Of a DNA stretch of 64,000 nt, positions 28,679 through 40,219 are shown in pieces. The stretch's first letter is position 1. Every line of letters starts with the position of its first letter. Source of the stretch: Saccharomycopsis malanga (lineage: Eukaryota > Ascomycota > Saccharomycetes > Ascoideales > Saccharomycopsidaceae); assembly GCA_004014935.1 (NCBI GenBank), contig CP025325.1, positions 1 through 64,000 of the forward strand, in the 5' to 3' direction. The translations under genes and the position numbers were made by a program. The notes beneath the pieces were generated by a model. The model made no database searches, was not told where the DNA came from, and saw nothing but the letters and a program-made list of their open reading frames with translations.

Positions 28679-29890
28679 TCATCTTCGTTTGTAAATACAA
28701 GGTTTCAACAACCATTCACCCTCAGGAACCGTTTCTCTCTTTTTAATCAACTCTTCCTTTTCTGTTTCAATCTCGATAAACTTTTGTCTTCTCTCCAACT
28801 TTTGCTTCCTTTCCTCGATAATGTCTTGTGGCGGTTTGAAAAACTCAAACCTTATAAACATTTTGTTCTCTGCATCTGTTCTTTTATGGAAAAACCCCAA
28901 CAATTTAAGAGCATTGACAAACTCTTCGCCCTGCTGCTGCGATTGCTTGTTGTCTTTCACATCATTGAATCTGGATTTGATTTCAGCAATCCAGAGCTCT
29001 CCTCTTGGGGCAAGGATTCGGTAAGCTTCATTGATAAAGTCCAAAAAGTTGGTTCCCATTAATGCTAAACAAAACACTACTACGGTACACGAGTTGTCAG
29101 GCAACGGAACATTTCTAACATCAGCCACTGTGATCCTATTATTGATTTTTTTCAAGTCAAAACTGTGAATCTCAACATCGAGTTTTTTCAACTTGTTGAA
29201 TCTCGAGGATTTGTCATTTTTCTTAAACTTTTTATTACCGCCATTCTTTTTGTTAAACACTTGCACATAATCCATAATGTTCTTGGCTAACAACGCCTCT
29301 CCACAGCCCATATCGGCAATCACAATTTTCTTGTCTTCATCAACCAAGCCTGGAAGTCCGCCCGGTGCATTAACAGGCTTCTTACTTCTATACTTGAACT
29401 CATCTACAAACACATCTACAGGGTTCTCCGGCCAGTTCTGGACTTGTGAACGGAACCCCTCATGATAGGCATCAAACAACTCTGGCTGTTCTTTGATCAA
29501 ACGAAGTGCATCTTCCGACCGACTGGTATAAAGCTGTTCATTGATCCATCTGAATCGTGACCCAGCCAATTTGTTCATCATTTTCTGTTGCAATGGTGTG
29601 AGTTTCGGTACTAATGGTGTTGATTTTGCTACTTTATTCTCTGAACTAGTTGATTTCACCACTGCTTCTTCATTTCCATCATCATCTTCTTCTTCTTCAA
29701 CATTGTCATTTACGTCCTCTTCCTCTACTTGCTCACGATTACGTTTCTTATCTTTAGCACTGGTTTTACCATCCTTCTTAGATCCAACATCTTTGGCTTT
29801 CTTTTGAACCTTTTTCTTGTTTTTCGATTTGCCACTATCAACAGCAACCTTGTCACCAATATTCCACCCTTTAACTTGAAACAACGACAT
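28679..29890 (-). CDS. RRP8: 25S rRNA N1-adenine methyltransferase Rrp8
   Basis: 403 aa from the ATG at 29890 (MSLFQVKGWN); earlier in-frame codons are GTG. Rrp8 is a nucleolar SAM-dependent enzyme that makes m1A in helix 25.1 of 25S rRNA and assists early 35S processing. The N-terminal ~85 residues are a Lys-rich then acidic tail suited to the nucleolus. The methyltransferase domain begins with LQQKMMNKLAGSRFRWINEQLYT and contains motif I VIADMGCGEA (about 190-199), SFDLKKINNRITVADVRNVPL and VVVFCLALMGTN, with the C-terminal LKPCIYKRR. The asparagine-rich loop around residue 215 is an insertion of low complexity. Its 5' end is divergent from SNG1 with a ~300-bp shared promoter. Confidence 0.94.
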   Translation of the reverse strand: MSLFQVKGWNIGDKVAVDSGKSKNKKKVQKKAKDVGSKKDGKTSAKDKKRNREQVEEEDVNDNVEEEEDDDGNEEAVVKSTSSENKVAKSTPLVPKLTPLQQKMMNKLAGSRFRWINEQLYTSRSEDALRLIKEQPELFDAYHEGFRSQVQNWPENPVDVFVDEFKYRSKKPVNAPGGLPGLVDEDKKIVIADMGCGEALLAKNIMDYVQVFNKKNGGNKKFKKNDKSSRFNKLKKLDVEIHSFDLKKINNRITVADVRNVPLPDNSCTVVVFCLALMGTNFLDFINEAYRILAPRGELWIAEIKSRFNDVKDNKQSQQQGEEFVNALKLLGFFHKRTDAENKMFIRFEFFKPPQDIIEERKQKLERRQKFIEIETEKEELIKKRETVPEGEWLLKPCIYKRR

Positions 29891-30190
29891 TTTCACTACT
29901 CTTAACACCACTGCTGATTCTCATCTCATCGGCCTTGAAATTTTTTTAATAGTGAAAAAAAATACTCATGCGCTGTTCATGCACAAGATGCATATTTAAA
30001 CATGACCATGCATGACCATACCTCCACCACGTTACGAGCAAATATTAACCATAGTAGCCGTCAAAAGAGACAGCTAACTAATAAGATTGTTAGTTGATTA
30101 TGATGGTTTGATGTTATTTTAGCAGGGTGTAATTTCATGAAGGTATCTGGGTTACTTGGTGGTGAAGAGTTCCAGTGATTTGACAATATA

Positions 30191-31888
30191 ATGAACATGG
30201 AGAGAATCAAAAGTTTTGTTAGCCAGAAAAATGATGCCAATGTGTACAAGTATGAGCAATTGCTTAATCAAGAAATGATAGGGGCTGGTGGGTCTCCTCT
30301 TACGCCGAATTTCCACCGTCGAAACGTATCGTATGAACTAGAGGATTTCACTGGCGATAAGCGGAGAGGCGATAATACAAAAAAGAATGTTCAATTGGAG
30401 ACCAAGAAATCGATCGAGAACCCATTTGAAATGGATGCTTTTGATGACGAAAATATAAATGACAGTTTAGATTTGATCCGGGACGATTTTACAAACGAAA
30501 GTCCCCCTACAAATCTGCGTAGACAGGCGGAAAATACAACTGTTCCTGAACCGCAAGGAGAAGACAAAAGGTTTCGAATTGCCGATGTGAATCTCAGTTT
30601 TTTCAGCTCTCGGTTCAAGCCGAAAATGAAACAGTTGCTAAAATCGTTTCTACAGATATATTCGCTCATGATTTTCCTCATTATAGGCATAGGGTCCATA
30701 TATTACGGCAGTTTGTACAACAGAGGCTATTATCTTCAGAAAAACATCAAGATTGGCATCTTGAATGACGACCAGACCAGCAAGGCCATCAAACCACTAG
30801 TGGGCACCGCCATGGAATTCATCACCAACAACGACCAGCAGCTCAGGGCCAAGGTGCAGTTTGAATACTACAGTGCCCTGGATTTCACAGACTATATGGG
30901 ACTCCATAATCTCCTGGCTGTTACAGAGGCCCTAGAACGTAAGGTATTGCAGCGGGAGGCCTGGGCATATGTCTATGTTACTTCCAATTCGACCGAACAA
31001 TTGTTCAGGTCGCTTAAAACAGGTGACGGTAGTTATTTTAGTAATTCCAATGTTATTCACATGTACTACCAAAGCACCAGAGACCCCAAAATCGTAAACG
31101 GGTTCTTGAAACCAATTCTCACCCAAATCGAACATCTTTACCAGGAATCGTTTCAAACTAGAGTGATGATCCCTTTTATATCCGAATGGATAGAAGCGTC
31201 ACAACTCAAAACTCTTTTGGACTCCCATAAAGAGGTGCTCTTCCTGTCAATAAGGTTTCAATATCACGACCTCCGTCCATTCAGTGATCCTGTTCTCGCC
31301 GGTCCTTTAACCGTGGGCCTCATCATGATGACCATAGTTTCGTTTTTCCAGTTCAACTTCTTCATGCCAATCCATAACATTGTTGCTGCAAACCTCAACC
31401 CTCGCCATTATATCTATTATCGCATGGTTTCGTCTCAAACAACCTACTTTTGTCTAGCCCTCGGCTTCACCTCGCTTTTCTACATTTTCAGCATGAAAAA
31501 ACTGGATTTTTTTCCATACTGGCTCGTCACTTACTTGGCAATTGCCGCCGTGGGCGGAATGAATGAAAACATGGCTCTTATTCTTTTCGTCACATACCCT
31601 CCTTTAGTAGGTTTCTGGCTCATATTCTGGGTGTTTTTGAATGTCTCTCCAAGCTTCAATTTGATCGAAACTCTACCGGCTTTTTATCGGTACGGTTATG
31701 CCCTTCCCATATATAATTACTTGGAGTGCGTAAAAGTGATCATTTTGAACTCATGGGATGGCCAGTTGTATCGGAACATTTTGATCTTAGCCGTTTGGGT
31801 TGTTCTCAACAACTTGCTATTCCCTTTCACTATCATGTTTTTCTCTTATCGTATGGCCCGCAAAATGGCCCAGGAGGAGAACTCCTAG
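30191..31888 (+). CDS. Sng1-type membrane protein (DUF3533)
   Basis: 565 aa. About 150 cytosolic, polar N-terminal residues precede a first membrane segment (about 153-175, IYSLMIFLIIGIGSIYYGSLY). A ~190-residue extracytosolic domain follows (KIGILNDDQTSKAIKPLVGT, AWAYVYVTSNSTEQL). Then there are about five membrane segments from residue ~370 to 555, ending in a short basic/acidic tail. This layout and the ITPxVGT-like and PLTVGLI regions are those of DUF3533, whose S. cerevisiae member Sng1 confers nitrosoguanidine resistance and affects plasma-membrane phospholipid asymmetry. The exact paralogue is uncertain. The reading contains several CTG codons, which may be Ser if the organism is CUG-Ser. 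Confidence 0.85.
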   Translation: MNMERIKSFVSQKNDANVYKYEQLLNQEMIGAGGSPLTPNFHRRNVSYELEDFTGDKRRGDNTKKNVQLETKKSIENPFEMDAFDDENINDSLDLIRDDFTNESPPTNLRRQAENTTVPEPQGEDKRFRIADVNLSFFSSRFKPKMKQLLKSFLQIYSLMIFLIIGIGSIYYGSLYNRGYYLQKNIKIGILNDDQTSKAIKPLVGTAMEFITNNDQQLRAKVQFEYYSALDFTDYMGLHNLLAVTEALERKVLQREAWAYVYVTSNSTEQLFRSLKTGDGSYFSNSNVIHMYYQSTRDPKIVNGFLKPILTQIEHLYQESFQTRVMIPFISEWIEASQLKTLLDSHKEVLFLSIRFQYHDLRPFSDPVLAGPLTVGLIMMTIVSFFQFNFFMPIHNIVAANLNPRHYIYYRMVSSQTTYFCLALGFTSLFYIFSMKKLDFFPYWLVTYLAIAAVGGMNENMALILFVTYPPLVGFWLIFWVFLNVSPSFNLIETLPAFYRYGYALPIYNYLECVKVIILNSWDGQLYRNILILAVWVVLNNLLFPFTIMFFSYRMARKMAQEENS

Positions 31889-32150
31889 TTGTATAGTAGT
31901 CCGTATACCAAACTATAGAAACACATTCCCCACTGGGTTTTGCCCTTTCTCAATACGTATACGCTGCTGATATATATAGACATCCGCCTTATAAGCTTAT
32001 TGTTATGCTATAATGATGATTATGTCATTTCTTATACAATAATTGTGGAAACTGCTACAACCAAAGGGAGCTTTTCACTGGATTCTTATATTTATCTGTC
32101 CATTTACTGCTTGAAAACTCTTCCCACTATATAGTTGTTTTGTTCATTAT

Positions 32151-32700
32151 TGTAATATCAAGATGAGTTTGTATTGATCGGAGAATGGGTAAAACGTAGA
32201 CTGACTATGTAAAAAGGTAAATAAAAATAATAATAATATCATATATTTCGAGCCCAGTACATATCAGTTTCGTATATACGCGCTATGTCTACGGGGACTT
32301 GGTAAAGCCCTATCATGTCCTTTTGATCATAGTTGGCTCACTCATGTTCCTGTTAGGTCATTTTTCTCTTATCCAAGAGCACGGCCACTGGGCCATTTGG
32401 CCCATAAAAAGGAGAAGAGAAGACTAAAAAGTAGGAAAAAATGGAGTCTTAAAGAGTTGTTAGAACAGGGAGATACCAGAATGGTAATCTAATGGGCTGA
32501 CGATTGTCTAGATTCATAAAACAATGGAGAAAGGGAGGTGACAGTGTTGTACACCAACTGATAAGTCTAGCCAATAAGAAATAGGAAAAGAATAGGGCTT
32601 GCAACTGTAGATAGAGCAAAAATAGCAGACGGGATAATACATCTAGTTAATCAGGTCACAAGACTGGAAGCATATAGGTGTTTTACTACCAATGATACAA
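32151..32700 (+). mobile_element. LTR-like fossil interrupted by Element A
   Basis: 32151-32217 (TGTAATATCAAGATGAG, GAGAATGGGTAAAACG) and 32405 to about 32700 (AAGAGAAGACTAAAA, AAGTCTAGCCAATAAG, GGGATAATACATC) are the two halves of one copy of the family at 13739, split by an Element A. Old and broken; no coding part. Confidence 0.45.
32218..32404 (-). mobile_element. Element A, complete short form, nested
   Basis: A 187-bp copy from tail to head (GGCCACTGGGCCATTTGGCC). It is flanked by TAAAAAGG at 32210-32217 and 32405-32412, an 8-bp target-site duplication inside the LTR-like fossil. This fixes the relative age: the LTR-like element was there first. Confidence 0.87.
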
Positions 32701-32852
32701 TTATACTATGCATATTGAAAAAACCTTTTTTTTCAAGACAATGGCGAGTAAGACGGTGTATAATTCTTTGCAGCAACTATTAATCAAACAGGTTAAGAAT
32801 TGAAGATTAGTCATTGATATTGAACATTGATAAGACTTACGAATGTTACTAA

Positions 32853-33304
32853 TAAAATAATAATAGTATCCTATATTAGCCCAGTAAATATCAGTTTCGT
32901 ATATACGCGCCATGTCCAAAGGGGTTCCCAAGCACTACTTCTTAACTAGTTAAAAGCAGCATTTACCTCAAAAATGTATAGCATTTTTAGATTATTTATC
33001 TGCTGAAATATATCCTACACTCTTAATACTAAAGACTATATCCTTAATATGGTCATTTTTATTTAATTTTGAGCATTTTTATGGTATAGCAAGTAATGTC
33101 AAATTCCTACTATACCCGCTCAGCAACTAAATAAATGTCTGCGGCCATATCTAGCAGACAAACCCAATCAAATCCTGTTGATGATAATCTTCTCACCCGT
33201 ACTCCTGTTAGACCTTTTTTTTTCCTTTTTCGAGATTACTATCTCAACCACTCTACCAGGTCTTTTTCTCTTTTCCGAGAGCACTAGCCATCCGGCCCAG
33301 TGGC
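32853..33304 (-). mobile_element. Element A copy split by ~225 bp of other DNA
   Basis: The tail and core (32853-32932: AGCCCAGTAAATATCAG, TTTCGTATATACGCGCCATG) and the body and head (33158-33304: CCCAATCAAATCCTGTTGAT, ATAATCTTCTCACCC, CCATCCGGCCCAGTGG) are in the right order and orientation. About 225 bp of unrelated AT-rich DNA separates them. The body also shows a local duplication of the CCTTTTTC-GAGA segment. Confidence 0.7.
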
Positions 33305-33382
33305 ATGACAAAAGAATAACATTATATTTGAAAAGGAATATTTTGCAACCATTAAACACCACCGAGTAACAAGTTGGCCCCG

Positions 33383-36300
33383 TTAATCCCGCACCTTAAC
33401 CATCTTGTAACCCTCTGCGAGCTGAGCAGTGACCTTTTCGCTCTTGAAAGGAATAGTTTGCAAGACAAAAGCGACGTCTTTCCATTCGACCTCGCTAGAA
33501 GCTTTGATCAATCTTGTTAACAATTTGTCGCTCAACTGTTTCTGTTGTTTTTCCTTTTCGATAAAGCCAATCAAGAATTTCAAGATCCGTTTCATGGAAT
33601 CCTTGGCAAGCTTTTTATCATTTGACAAACCACTGAAAATGTCGATAAATCCGTTATAAATGGCGTTATCTTTAGTGGCCAATTCGGTGAAGAACAAGCG
33701 ACACATGTCGGAAATGCCGTGGTCCGTATTTTCAAGACATTTAGCCATTGTAGCCAACTGGCCCTTGACTTTCACCTGACCTGCCAAGATCAAGAATGTG
33801 ACTGTCATTAAACAAGTTCTTTGCACCATGATATTGTCGTCATTAAGGCGGCGGTACAAGTAGTCGGTGTTTTCGTCCACAAGGTTGTTGAAACAAACAG
33901 CCATGTCGCCCAAACCTAGCACCGCATTAGACCGAATGATAGGATCAGGGGATTTCTCCATAAGGGTGATCAACAAAGGCAAGTTGGTTTCGCAGTATCT
34001 AGAAGAAACGCACATAAACTTTTCCATACAAAGAACAGCGTTCCTTTGCAAGACATTGTTATTGTACTTGACATTATTGGAGCATATTTTCTGCACCAAG
34101 GGGCCAAAACGTGCTAGAAGCGAGTTGTCTCCATACAATAGTTCCCGTTCTTTAACATAAATGACAGCGTCGGTGAAATCGTCTTCACTAGTGCCACCAA
34201 TCATCTCAAGTTCATCTTTTTCCTCTGGTTGGTTTTTATTTTTTGCCTTTTCTGTTTCTTCTTCTATTTTCTTTTTTTTGAATTCCGCCTCGCACTTCTC
34301 CAAATGCACAATTGTCTTGATTGCAATATGGCCCACCATGAATAATAACTGAGAAAGTGCCAAGGTTTTTGATTGTTTACCATTTTGCTCTTCGCCAAAT
34401 ACACTTTGAATCTTTTGTTTCAATATTTCTGTACATACCACATCTGGGTGGGAGGCAATGCTGTAGATTGCATTGATGGCCTGTTCGGCAAAAGGATACC
34501 ATTCAGGGTCTTCAGTGTACTCTGTCAAACACGCACTCAACTTGTGTAGTGCCTCGGCTTCCTTGGACAACTTAAACTTGGAATTCTTGACATTCTGTAG
34601 ACTTTTGTCTGGAGGAATGACTCTTTGCAAAACTATACATGTGTACTTGGCAAAGACCATGTCTTGTATATGTTTATCGGTCAAACCAACATGTAGCAAG
34701 CTGTCTATATGACGCAATGCCAATTCGTGGTTTGCTAAGGATATCATTCCAAGAATGATGATGGCGCCTCGGCGTTGTTTCATTGACACGTTTCCGCCAA
34801 TGGTGTTGGAGTATATTTGCCATAAAAGCTTCACGACAGTGTTATTGATCAATTCCCCTTCATACATTGAGCTGAGAAGCTTTTCCAACGACGCCAAATC
34901 CGACACTGAGGTTTGGTATGTGAGCGATATCAAGTTTTTGGCAACATAGGCGGCCGCTTCAATGGCAGAACAGTTGTTCGGGGCAGTTAAGAAAAGGTTC
35001 TGGTAGCATTCAAACAAATGGTTGGTGATACTTGTGCCGTCGTCATTAGTGCCTTTCATCCATACCAAATGTAGCATCTTGCGTATTCCGACCTTTGCTT
35101 TGGAGATATTATAGGCGTCGGCCAATACAAAAAAGTCCATGGCTTCCAAGACTTCGTTTTTGTTTCTGGAATGTAAAAGTTTGGATGTTCTGACTGCTCC
35201 TTTTTCCACACATTGTATGAATTCTATGGCTTGTTCGTAGTATTTGATGGTTAACTTCAACTTCAAAAAGTTGCTAGCCGAAAGTTCACCGTTATTCATA
35301 CTGGTTTCTGGATCTGGATCTGTTTCTTGGTTTGGTAGTTCGATATTCTCGTAATCTGCCAATTTTTGTTCGGCTTGTTTTAGTCTGTGCTGCCATACTC
35401 TCAAATTCAAGGAAGTGCCGTGTAACACACCAAAGGGATGGGACAATACGAGTTTGGACATTAGTTTGATAGCATTTCTACGGACCAAGGAGCTTTTATC
35501 GTCTAAAGATCGTACTGCTAGCTCAATAAACGTTTGTCTTCTAGCAGTGAATTTGATATCCAACATTGCCACTTTGACCAACGCCTGGATGGCTTTGGTT
35601 CTTACAAAAGGGTTTTGGTCCAAAAATCTGGCTTGGATCAAGTCCAATAGGCTTTCGGTTTGGTTCTTGTGTCTTTCCAACTCCTCTTCTTGGGAGCAAA
35701 TGTTCACAATGATGTTTCCACAGGCCTCCACTACAGAGCATCTAAGGTTATGGGCACTATTGTCAAGCAACTTGGAGATGGACATCATCTGTTTTAGAAC
35801 CAATCTTGGCGATAGTTCGGAAAGTCTGATGATGAACTGAGAAATGGACCTTGGTCCGTTGTTGTCGTTTGCATTGAACTGTTTGTTGCTGACTTCCTGA
35901 AGAGTTTCGTCTGTCAACTGAGCATAATCGTACTTGTCGGCTAACATATAAAGCAACTCGGCCATGGAGCCATTCAAGTGAGTGAAATAAGTCAAATTCT
36001 GGACAATAGCGGCCTGGGCAGCAGACGCATGGCCATGGTACTTTACGGCAAGACATATTAGGGTGAACATGTGGATTCTTACAGACATAACTTTCATTCT
36101 TTGTTCGACCTCCATCAACGAATATGTTGGTCTAGTGAACAGAGAGACAAACAAATCGCGCTCAGGAGTGGTCTCGAACAATTTGCTGGCTTTTGTTTTC
36201 ATGATGGCACACGCAGCGTTCAAACACTCTTCAACTTGCTTACAATTATTTTTAAACTTGGTTATCATGCCACTAGACGGTTTTTTCGACCCCGAAACGC

Positions 36301-36682
36301 TGGAATATGCACTCACGTCCTCGTTGCCAAGATATGTTAGCAAGATGTTGAACAAATACGCATATATTTCCAACAATCTACGGTGCTGGGGAAACTGTTC
36401 AATCTCTGAAATATCCACTACATGAGCCGTGTTTTCCGCCTGGTTCACCGCTGCAGACGCCACGTTATACACCAACTGCAACTGGAGCTTCTCCTCCAAC
36501 GTCTGGTAACCAAGACACAAATCATTCACATCGTCAAAGATGTCTTCTCGTGCTACGGCGTCTGGCGTAAGCGCCAATACGTCTATGATATTTATCAACT
36601 TGTCCTCCGCCGCTCTGACCGTGTACGAATCCTTGTCGGATTCATGGAAATTCGTAGAATACTCTGACAAACTAAACTCCAT
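33383..36682 (-). CDS. YCS4: Condensin complex non-SMC subunit Ycs4 (CAP-D2)
   Basis: 1099 aa. Ycs4 is a HEAT-repeat subunit of condensin (Smc2-Smc4-Brn1-Ycg1-Ycs4), which compacts and resolves mitotic chromosomes and acts at rDNA and centromeres. The protein is a near-continuous HEAT solenoid. Clear CAP-D2 landmarks are NLRCSVVEACGNI, VRTKAIQALVKVAM, SLVRRNAIKLMSKLVLSHPFG and the acidic linker LEMIGGTSEDDFTDAVIYVKEREL. The Cnd1 core follows: CMEKFMCVSSRYCE, SPDPIIRSNAVLGLGDMAV and TCLMTVTFLILAGQVKVKG. A Lys/Glu-rich helix precedes the EMIGGT motif. Length is slightly short of S. cerevisiae Ycs4 (1176). It is divergent from HEM15 with a ~200-bp shared promoter. Confidence 0.96.
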   Translation of the reverse strand: MEFSLSEYSTNFHESDKDSYTVRAAEDKLINIIDVLALTPDAVAREDIFDDVNDLCLGYQTLEEKLQLQLVYNVASAAVNQAENTAHVVDISEIEQFPQHRRLLEIYAYLFNILLTYLGNEDVSAYSSVSGSKKPSSGMITKFKNNCKQVEECLNAACAIMKTKASKLFETTPERDLFVSLFTRPTYSLMEVEQRMKVMSVRIHMFTLICLAVKYHGHASAAQAAIVQNLTYFTHLNGSMAELLYMLADKYDYAQLTDETLQEVSNKQFNANDNNGPRSISQFIIRLSELSPRLVLKQMMSISKLLDNSAHNLRCSVVEACGNIIVNICSQEEELERHKNQTESLLDLIQARFLDQNPFVRTKAIQALVKVAMLDIKFTARRQTFIELAVRSLDDKSSLVRRNAIKLMSKLVLSHPFGVLHGTSLNLRVWQHRLKQAEQKLADYENIELPNQETDPDPETSMNNGELSASNFLKLKLTIKYYEQAIEFIQCVEKGAVRTSKLLHSRNKNEVLEAMDFFVLADAYNISKAKVGIRKMLHLVWMKGTNDDGTSITNHLFECYQNLFLTAPNNCSAIEAAAYVAKNLISLTYQTSVSDLASLEKLLSSMYEGELINNTVVKLLWQIYSNTIGGNVSMKQRRGAIIILGMISLANHELALRHIDSLLHVGLTDKHIQDMVFAKYTCIVLQRVIPPDKSLQNVKNSKFKLSKEAEALHKLSACLTEYTEDPEWYPFAEQAINAIYSIASHPDVVCTEILKQKIQSVFGEEQNGKQSKTLALSQLLFMVGHIAIKTIVHLEKCEAEFKKKKIEEETEKAKNKNQPEEKDELEMIGGTSEDDFTDAVIYVKERELLYGDNSLLARFGPLVQKICSNNVKYNNNVLQRNAVLCMEKFMCVSSRYCETNLPLLITLMEKSPDPIIRSNAVLGLGDMAVCFNNLVDENTDYLYRRLNDDNIMVQRTCLMTVTFLILAGQVKVKGQLATMAKCLENTDHGISDMCRLFFTELATKDNAIYNGFIDIFSGLSNDKKLAKDSMKRILKFLIGFIEKEKQQKQLSDKLLTRLIKASSEVEWKDVAFVLQTIPFKSEKVTAQLAEGYKMVKVRD

Positions 36683-36812
36683 CTTAACCCCGCTTATATA
36701 CCCAATTGTCCAATAACCACTCGGCTAAAATTCAATTGTTTACTTTATTTGTTATGAAAATATCATCATCATCATCGAGGGTTACGGAGCCCCGACGAGC
36801 CATACAATATAA

Positions 36813-38042
<1,230 letters not shown>

Positions 38043-38465
38043 TTATGATGTGTTTTTTACTTAATAGTATTTACAAAGTTTATTCAGAAATTTTGGATTT
38101 ATTCAAATCATCTTGTAGTTGAACATGATAGGCATTGCTTCATATTATCAATTATAATAATGTGGTAGATTGTATGAGTTTGTAGTATGTATATATACAA
38201 GTAGTTGCACATGAAGAAAATGGACAAATGAGCATAACATAAGCTCAGACTTACAAACGTATAGATGATCCTGCATTTATAAGTTTAACTTACATAATCT
38301 ATTATATTAATTTATGATAATATCTAATAGTAATCTAGTGTATGAACTCAAAGACTCGACGAAACCTTTCATTTCTACTTATTCACTTGGCAGGGGCATA
38401 CTATTTGCCAAAATATACTCTCGAAAAGTAAATATATCCGGTCTTTTTAACAAAGATATGACTTT

Positions 38466-38905
38466 ATGCCTTACTCTTGCCAAGTGGCCAAGTTGGTTGA
38501 GCCATGCGCCACGCAAAATAGTGTGGAAAATAGTGTGGCGTTCCTCACTTTGGGTTTTGGGACTCGATTTCCGCTATTGATGTTTTGGAGTAATTGTCAA
38601 CCGTTTTATTAGATAAAATCAGTGCTATCCAGGCTAATTTGAGTTGAAAAATAATACTCCAGCTTTGTTACTTTTTCTATATCCTAGTACTATTTTTAAC
38701 GGAAAAAGTAACAGATTTTCGAGTAAAAATTCGATTTAGCGGAAACTTGTCAAACTTGTCAAATTTGTCAAAAAGTTGATTCTTTTAAGCCATATTCTAG
38801 AGTCCCTACGGTAAACCAAACCGTACAAAAATTATATTCCAATACTCTCAAAATCTAGAGTTTTATACTATCCACTTTGTTTCATTACATTATCGTACAA
38901 GTGAT
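38466..38905 (+). mobile_element. Element B (tRNA-like ~500-bp repeat), copy 1
   Basis: Starts ATGCCTTACTCTTGCCAAGT, with A box TGGCCAAGTTGG, a hairpin CGCCACGC...GTGTGGCG enclosing two AATAGTGTGG units, and B-box-like GGGACTCGATTTCC. Then come words shared with the other copies: GGAGTAATTGTCAA, GTGCTATCCA, CATATTCTAGAGTC, AACCAAACCGTACAAAAATT. Diverged, and shorter at the 3' end. Confidence 0.8.
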
Positions 38906-39207
38906 TGTGCAATATTTACCCCTTGAAACCTTTACGTTCTTTACTCTCACTCTTATTATCTACTTTTTTGTAAAACTTAAAGTACACTATACTAAATTAT
39001 CAAATTATCAATCATAAAACCAGAGATAGAAATATATCAATAAAAGTCCAATTTATAAGGAATCAGAATCCAAATTATTTGTAAAAACTAAAATTTAAAT
39101 AAAGAATGAAGTTGAAAATTCAAGTTAAAACCCAAATGGTTTATGCAAAGCCAGCTATCAAAGCCAACATCAAAATAAATTAATAAACTTTATTAACTAG
39201 TATTAAT

Positions 39208-39386
39208 AATAGTAATAATAACATCTTACCTTTCGAGCCTAGTAAATATCAGGTTCGAATATACGCGCCCTGTCTAAAGGGATTTGGTAAGACCCAACCA
39301 AATCCTATTAATCATAGACTTGTCACCCATGAGCCTTGAGTCTTATTTCTCTTCTCCAAGACCACTAGTCATCCGGCCCAATGGCT
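39208..39386 (-). mobile_element. Element A, short form
   Basis: Tail AATAGTAATAATAACATC, core TCGAATATACGCGCCCTGTC, body GACCCAACCAAATCCTATTA and head CATCCGGCCCAATGGC, all in family order. Moderately diverged. Confidence 0.8.
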
Positions 39387-39595
39387 ATAGTTAAGCACCA
39401 AATTAAAAACTTTAAACGGAAATCCGAGCCGGTACTATAGTCTGTATGGCCGGTGACCGGGATACCGTCACGGAATAGAAAGGACCATAGTGGCACTGTA
39501 TTTGCTAAAAGTTGATGGAGATGATTTATATACAAATGGTAATATAAAATAAGAGAGATCAAATAGTTGGTAAATTGTGAATATTTCAAAAGGTG

Positions 39596-40219
39596 ATGGA
39601 CAAGTCTACAATTACGTTTGGTGCCGTTTTGTTAGTGGCGTTTCTATTTCTCAGATGGTTCATTTCGCCAGATTTGCCTGCGGAAAGTGAGAGCGTTAGA
39701 ACAAGATCTAGAAGAGTCAACAGACTGCAGCAACAAAGACAAAGAAGACGGGTTCATAGGGCAGTAACCGATGATATGATAGAGATTGTGCAGGCTTTGG
39801 CGCCTGATCTTACGGTAGGCCAAATTAAATTAGATTTGCAACGAACAGGCTCGGTAGAGGCTACTGTAGAGAGATATCTTGCTGAAGGTACTCTTCCGTT
39901 TCCAGAAGGCGAAGTGGCTGCTCCAGCCACTCAACCGGCAACATCTTCCTCTTCTTCGTTGAGCACTAGTGTTGCCAACAGTAAAAATGTAGAAGACCAA
40001 AGCAGTGACAGCGTTTATGACAAGTACGTAGGTTCCAACGTTAATGAGTCTGTTTTCAGCCAAAACGGGTTGGACAATCAGGAAGAAGGAAAGCTCAACA
40101 AGTCTGTAGTAGGCTGGGCCAAGACTAAGGAGCAAAGAGCTAAGAACTTGCAACAAAAAAAGGCCGAAATGGTTTTAAGAGCCAGACAACGTTTAAAAAC
40201 CTCATTAGATGACAAATAA
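39596..40219 (+). CDS. CUE1: Cue1-like ER ubiquitin-conjugation cofactor
   Basis: 207 aa from the ATG at 39596. One N-terminal membrane segment (about residues 6-22, ITFGAVLLVAFLFLRWF) anchors it in the ER with the rest cytosolic. A basic linker (RTRSRRVNRLQQQRQRRRVHR) leads to the CUE ubiquitin-binding domain at about 55-97 (VTDDMIEIVQALAPDLTVGQ ... VEATVERYLAEG). The C-terminal helix (WAKTKEQRAKNLQQKKAEMVLRARQ) matches the region that recruits and activates Ubc7. In yeast, Cue1 holds Ubc7 at the Hrd1 and Doa10 ligases for ER-associated degradation. The length fits S. cerevisiae Cue1 (203 aa). Confidence 0.93.
   Translation: MDKSTITFGAVLLVAFLFLRWFISPDLPAESESVRTRSRRVNRLQQQRQRRRVHRAVTDDMIEIVQALAPDLTVGQIKLDLQRTGSVEATVERYLAEGTLPFPEGEVAAPATQPATSSSSSLSTSVANSKNVEDQSSDSVYDKYVGSNVNESVFSQNGLDNQEEGKLNKSVVGWAKTKEQRAKNLQQKKAEMVLRARQRLKTSLDDK

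Larger units (their letters stand above)
31889..33382. other. Convergent intergenic region filled with repeats
   Basis: About 1.5 kb between SNG1 and YCS4. It holds an LTR-like fossil, a nested Element A and an interrupted second Element A, each listed separately. There is no protein or tRNA gene. Confidence 0.6.

Noticed and set aside
39440-39480. CCGGTGAC...GTCACGG palindrome upstream of CUE1
   Set aside because: Imperfect and unique in the window; no factor can be assigned.
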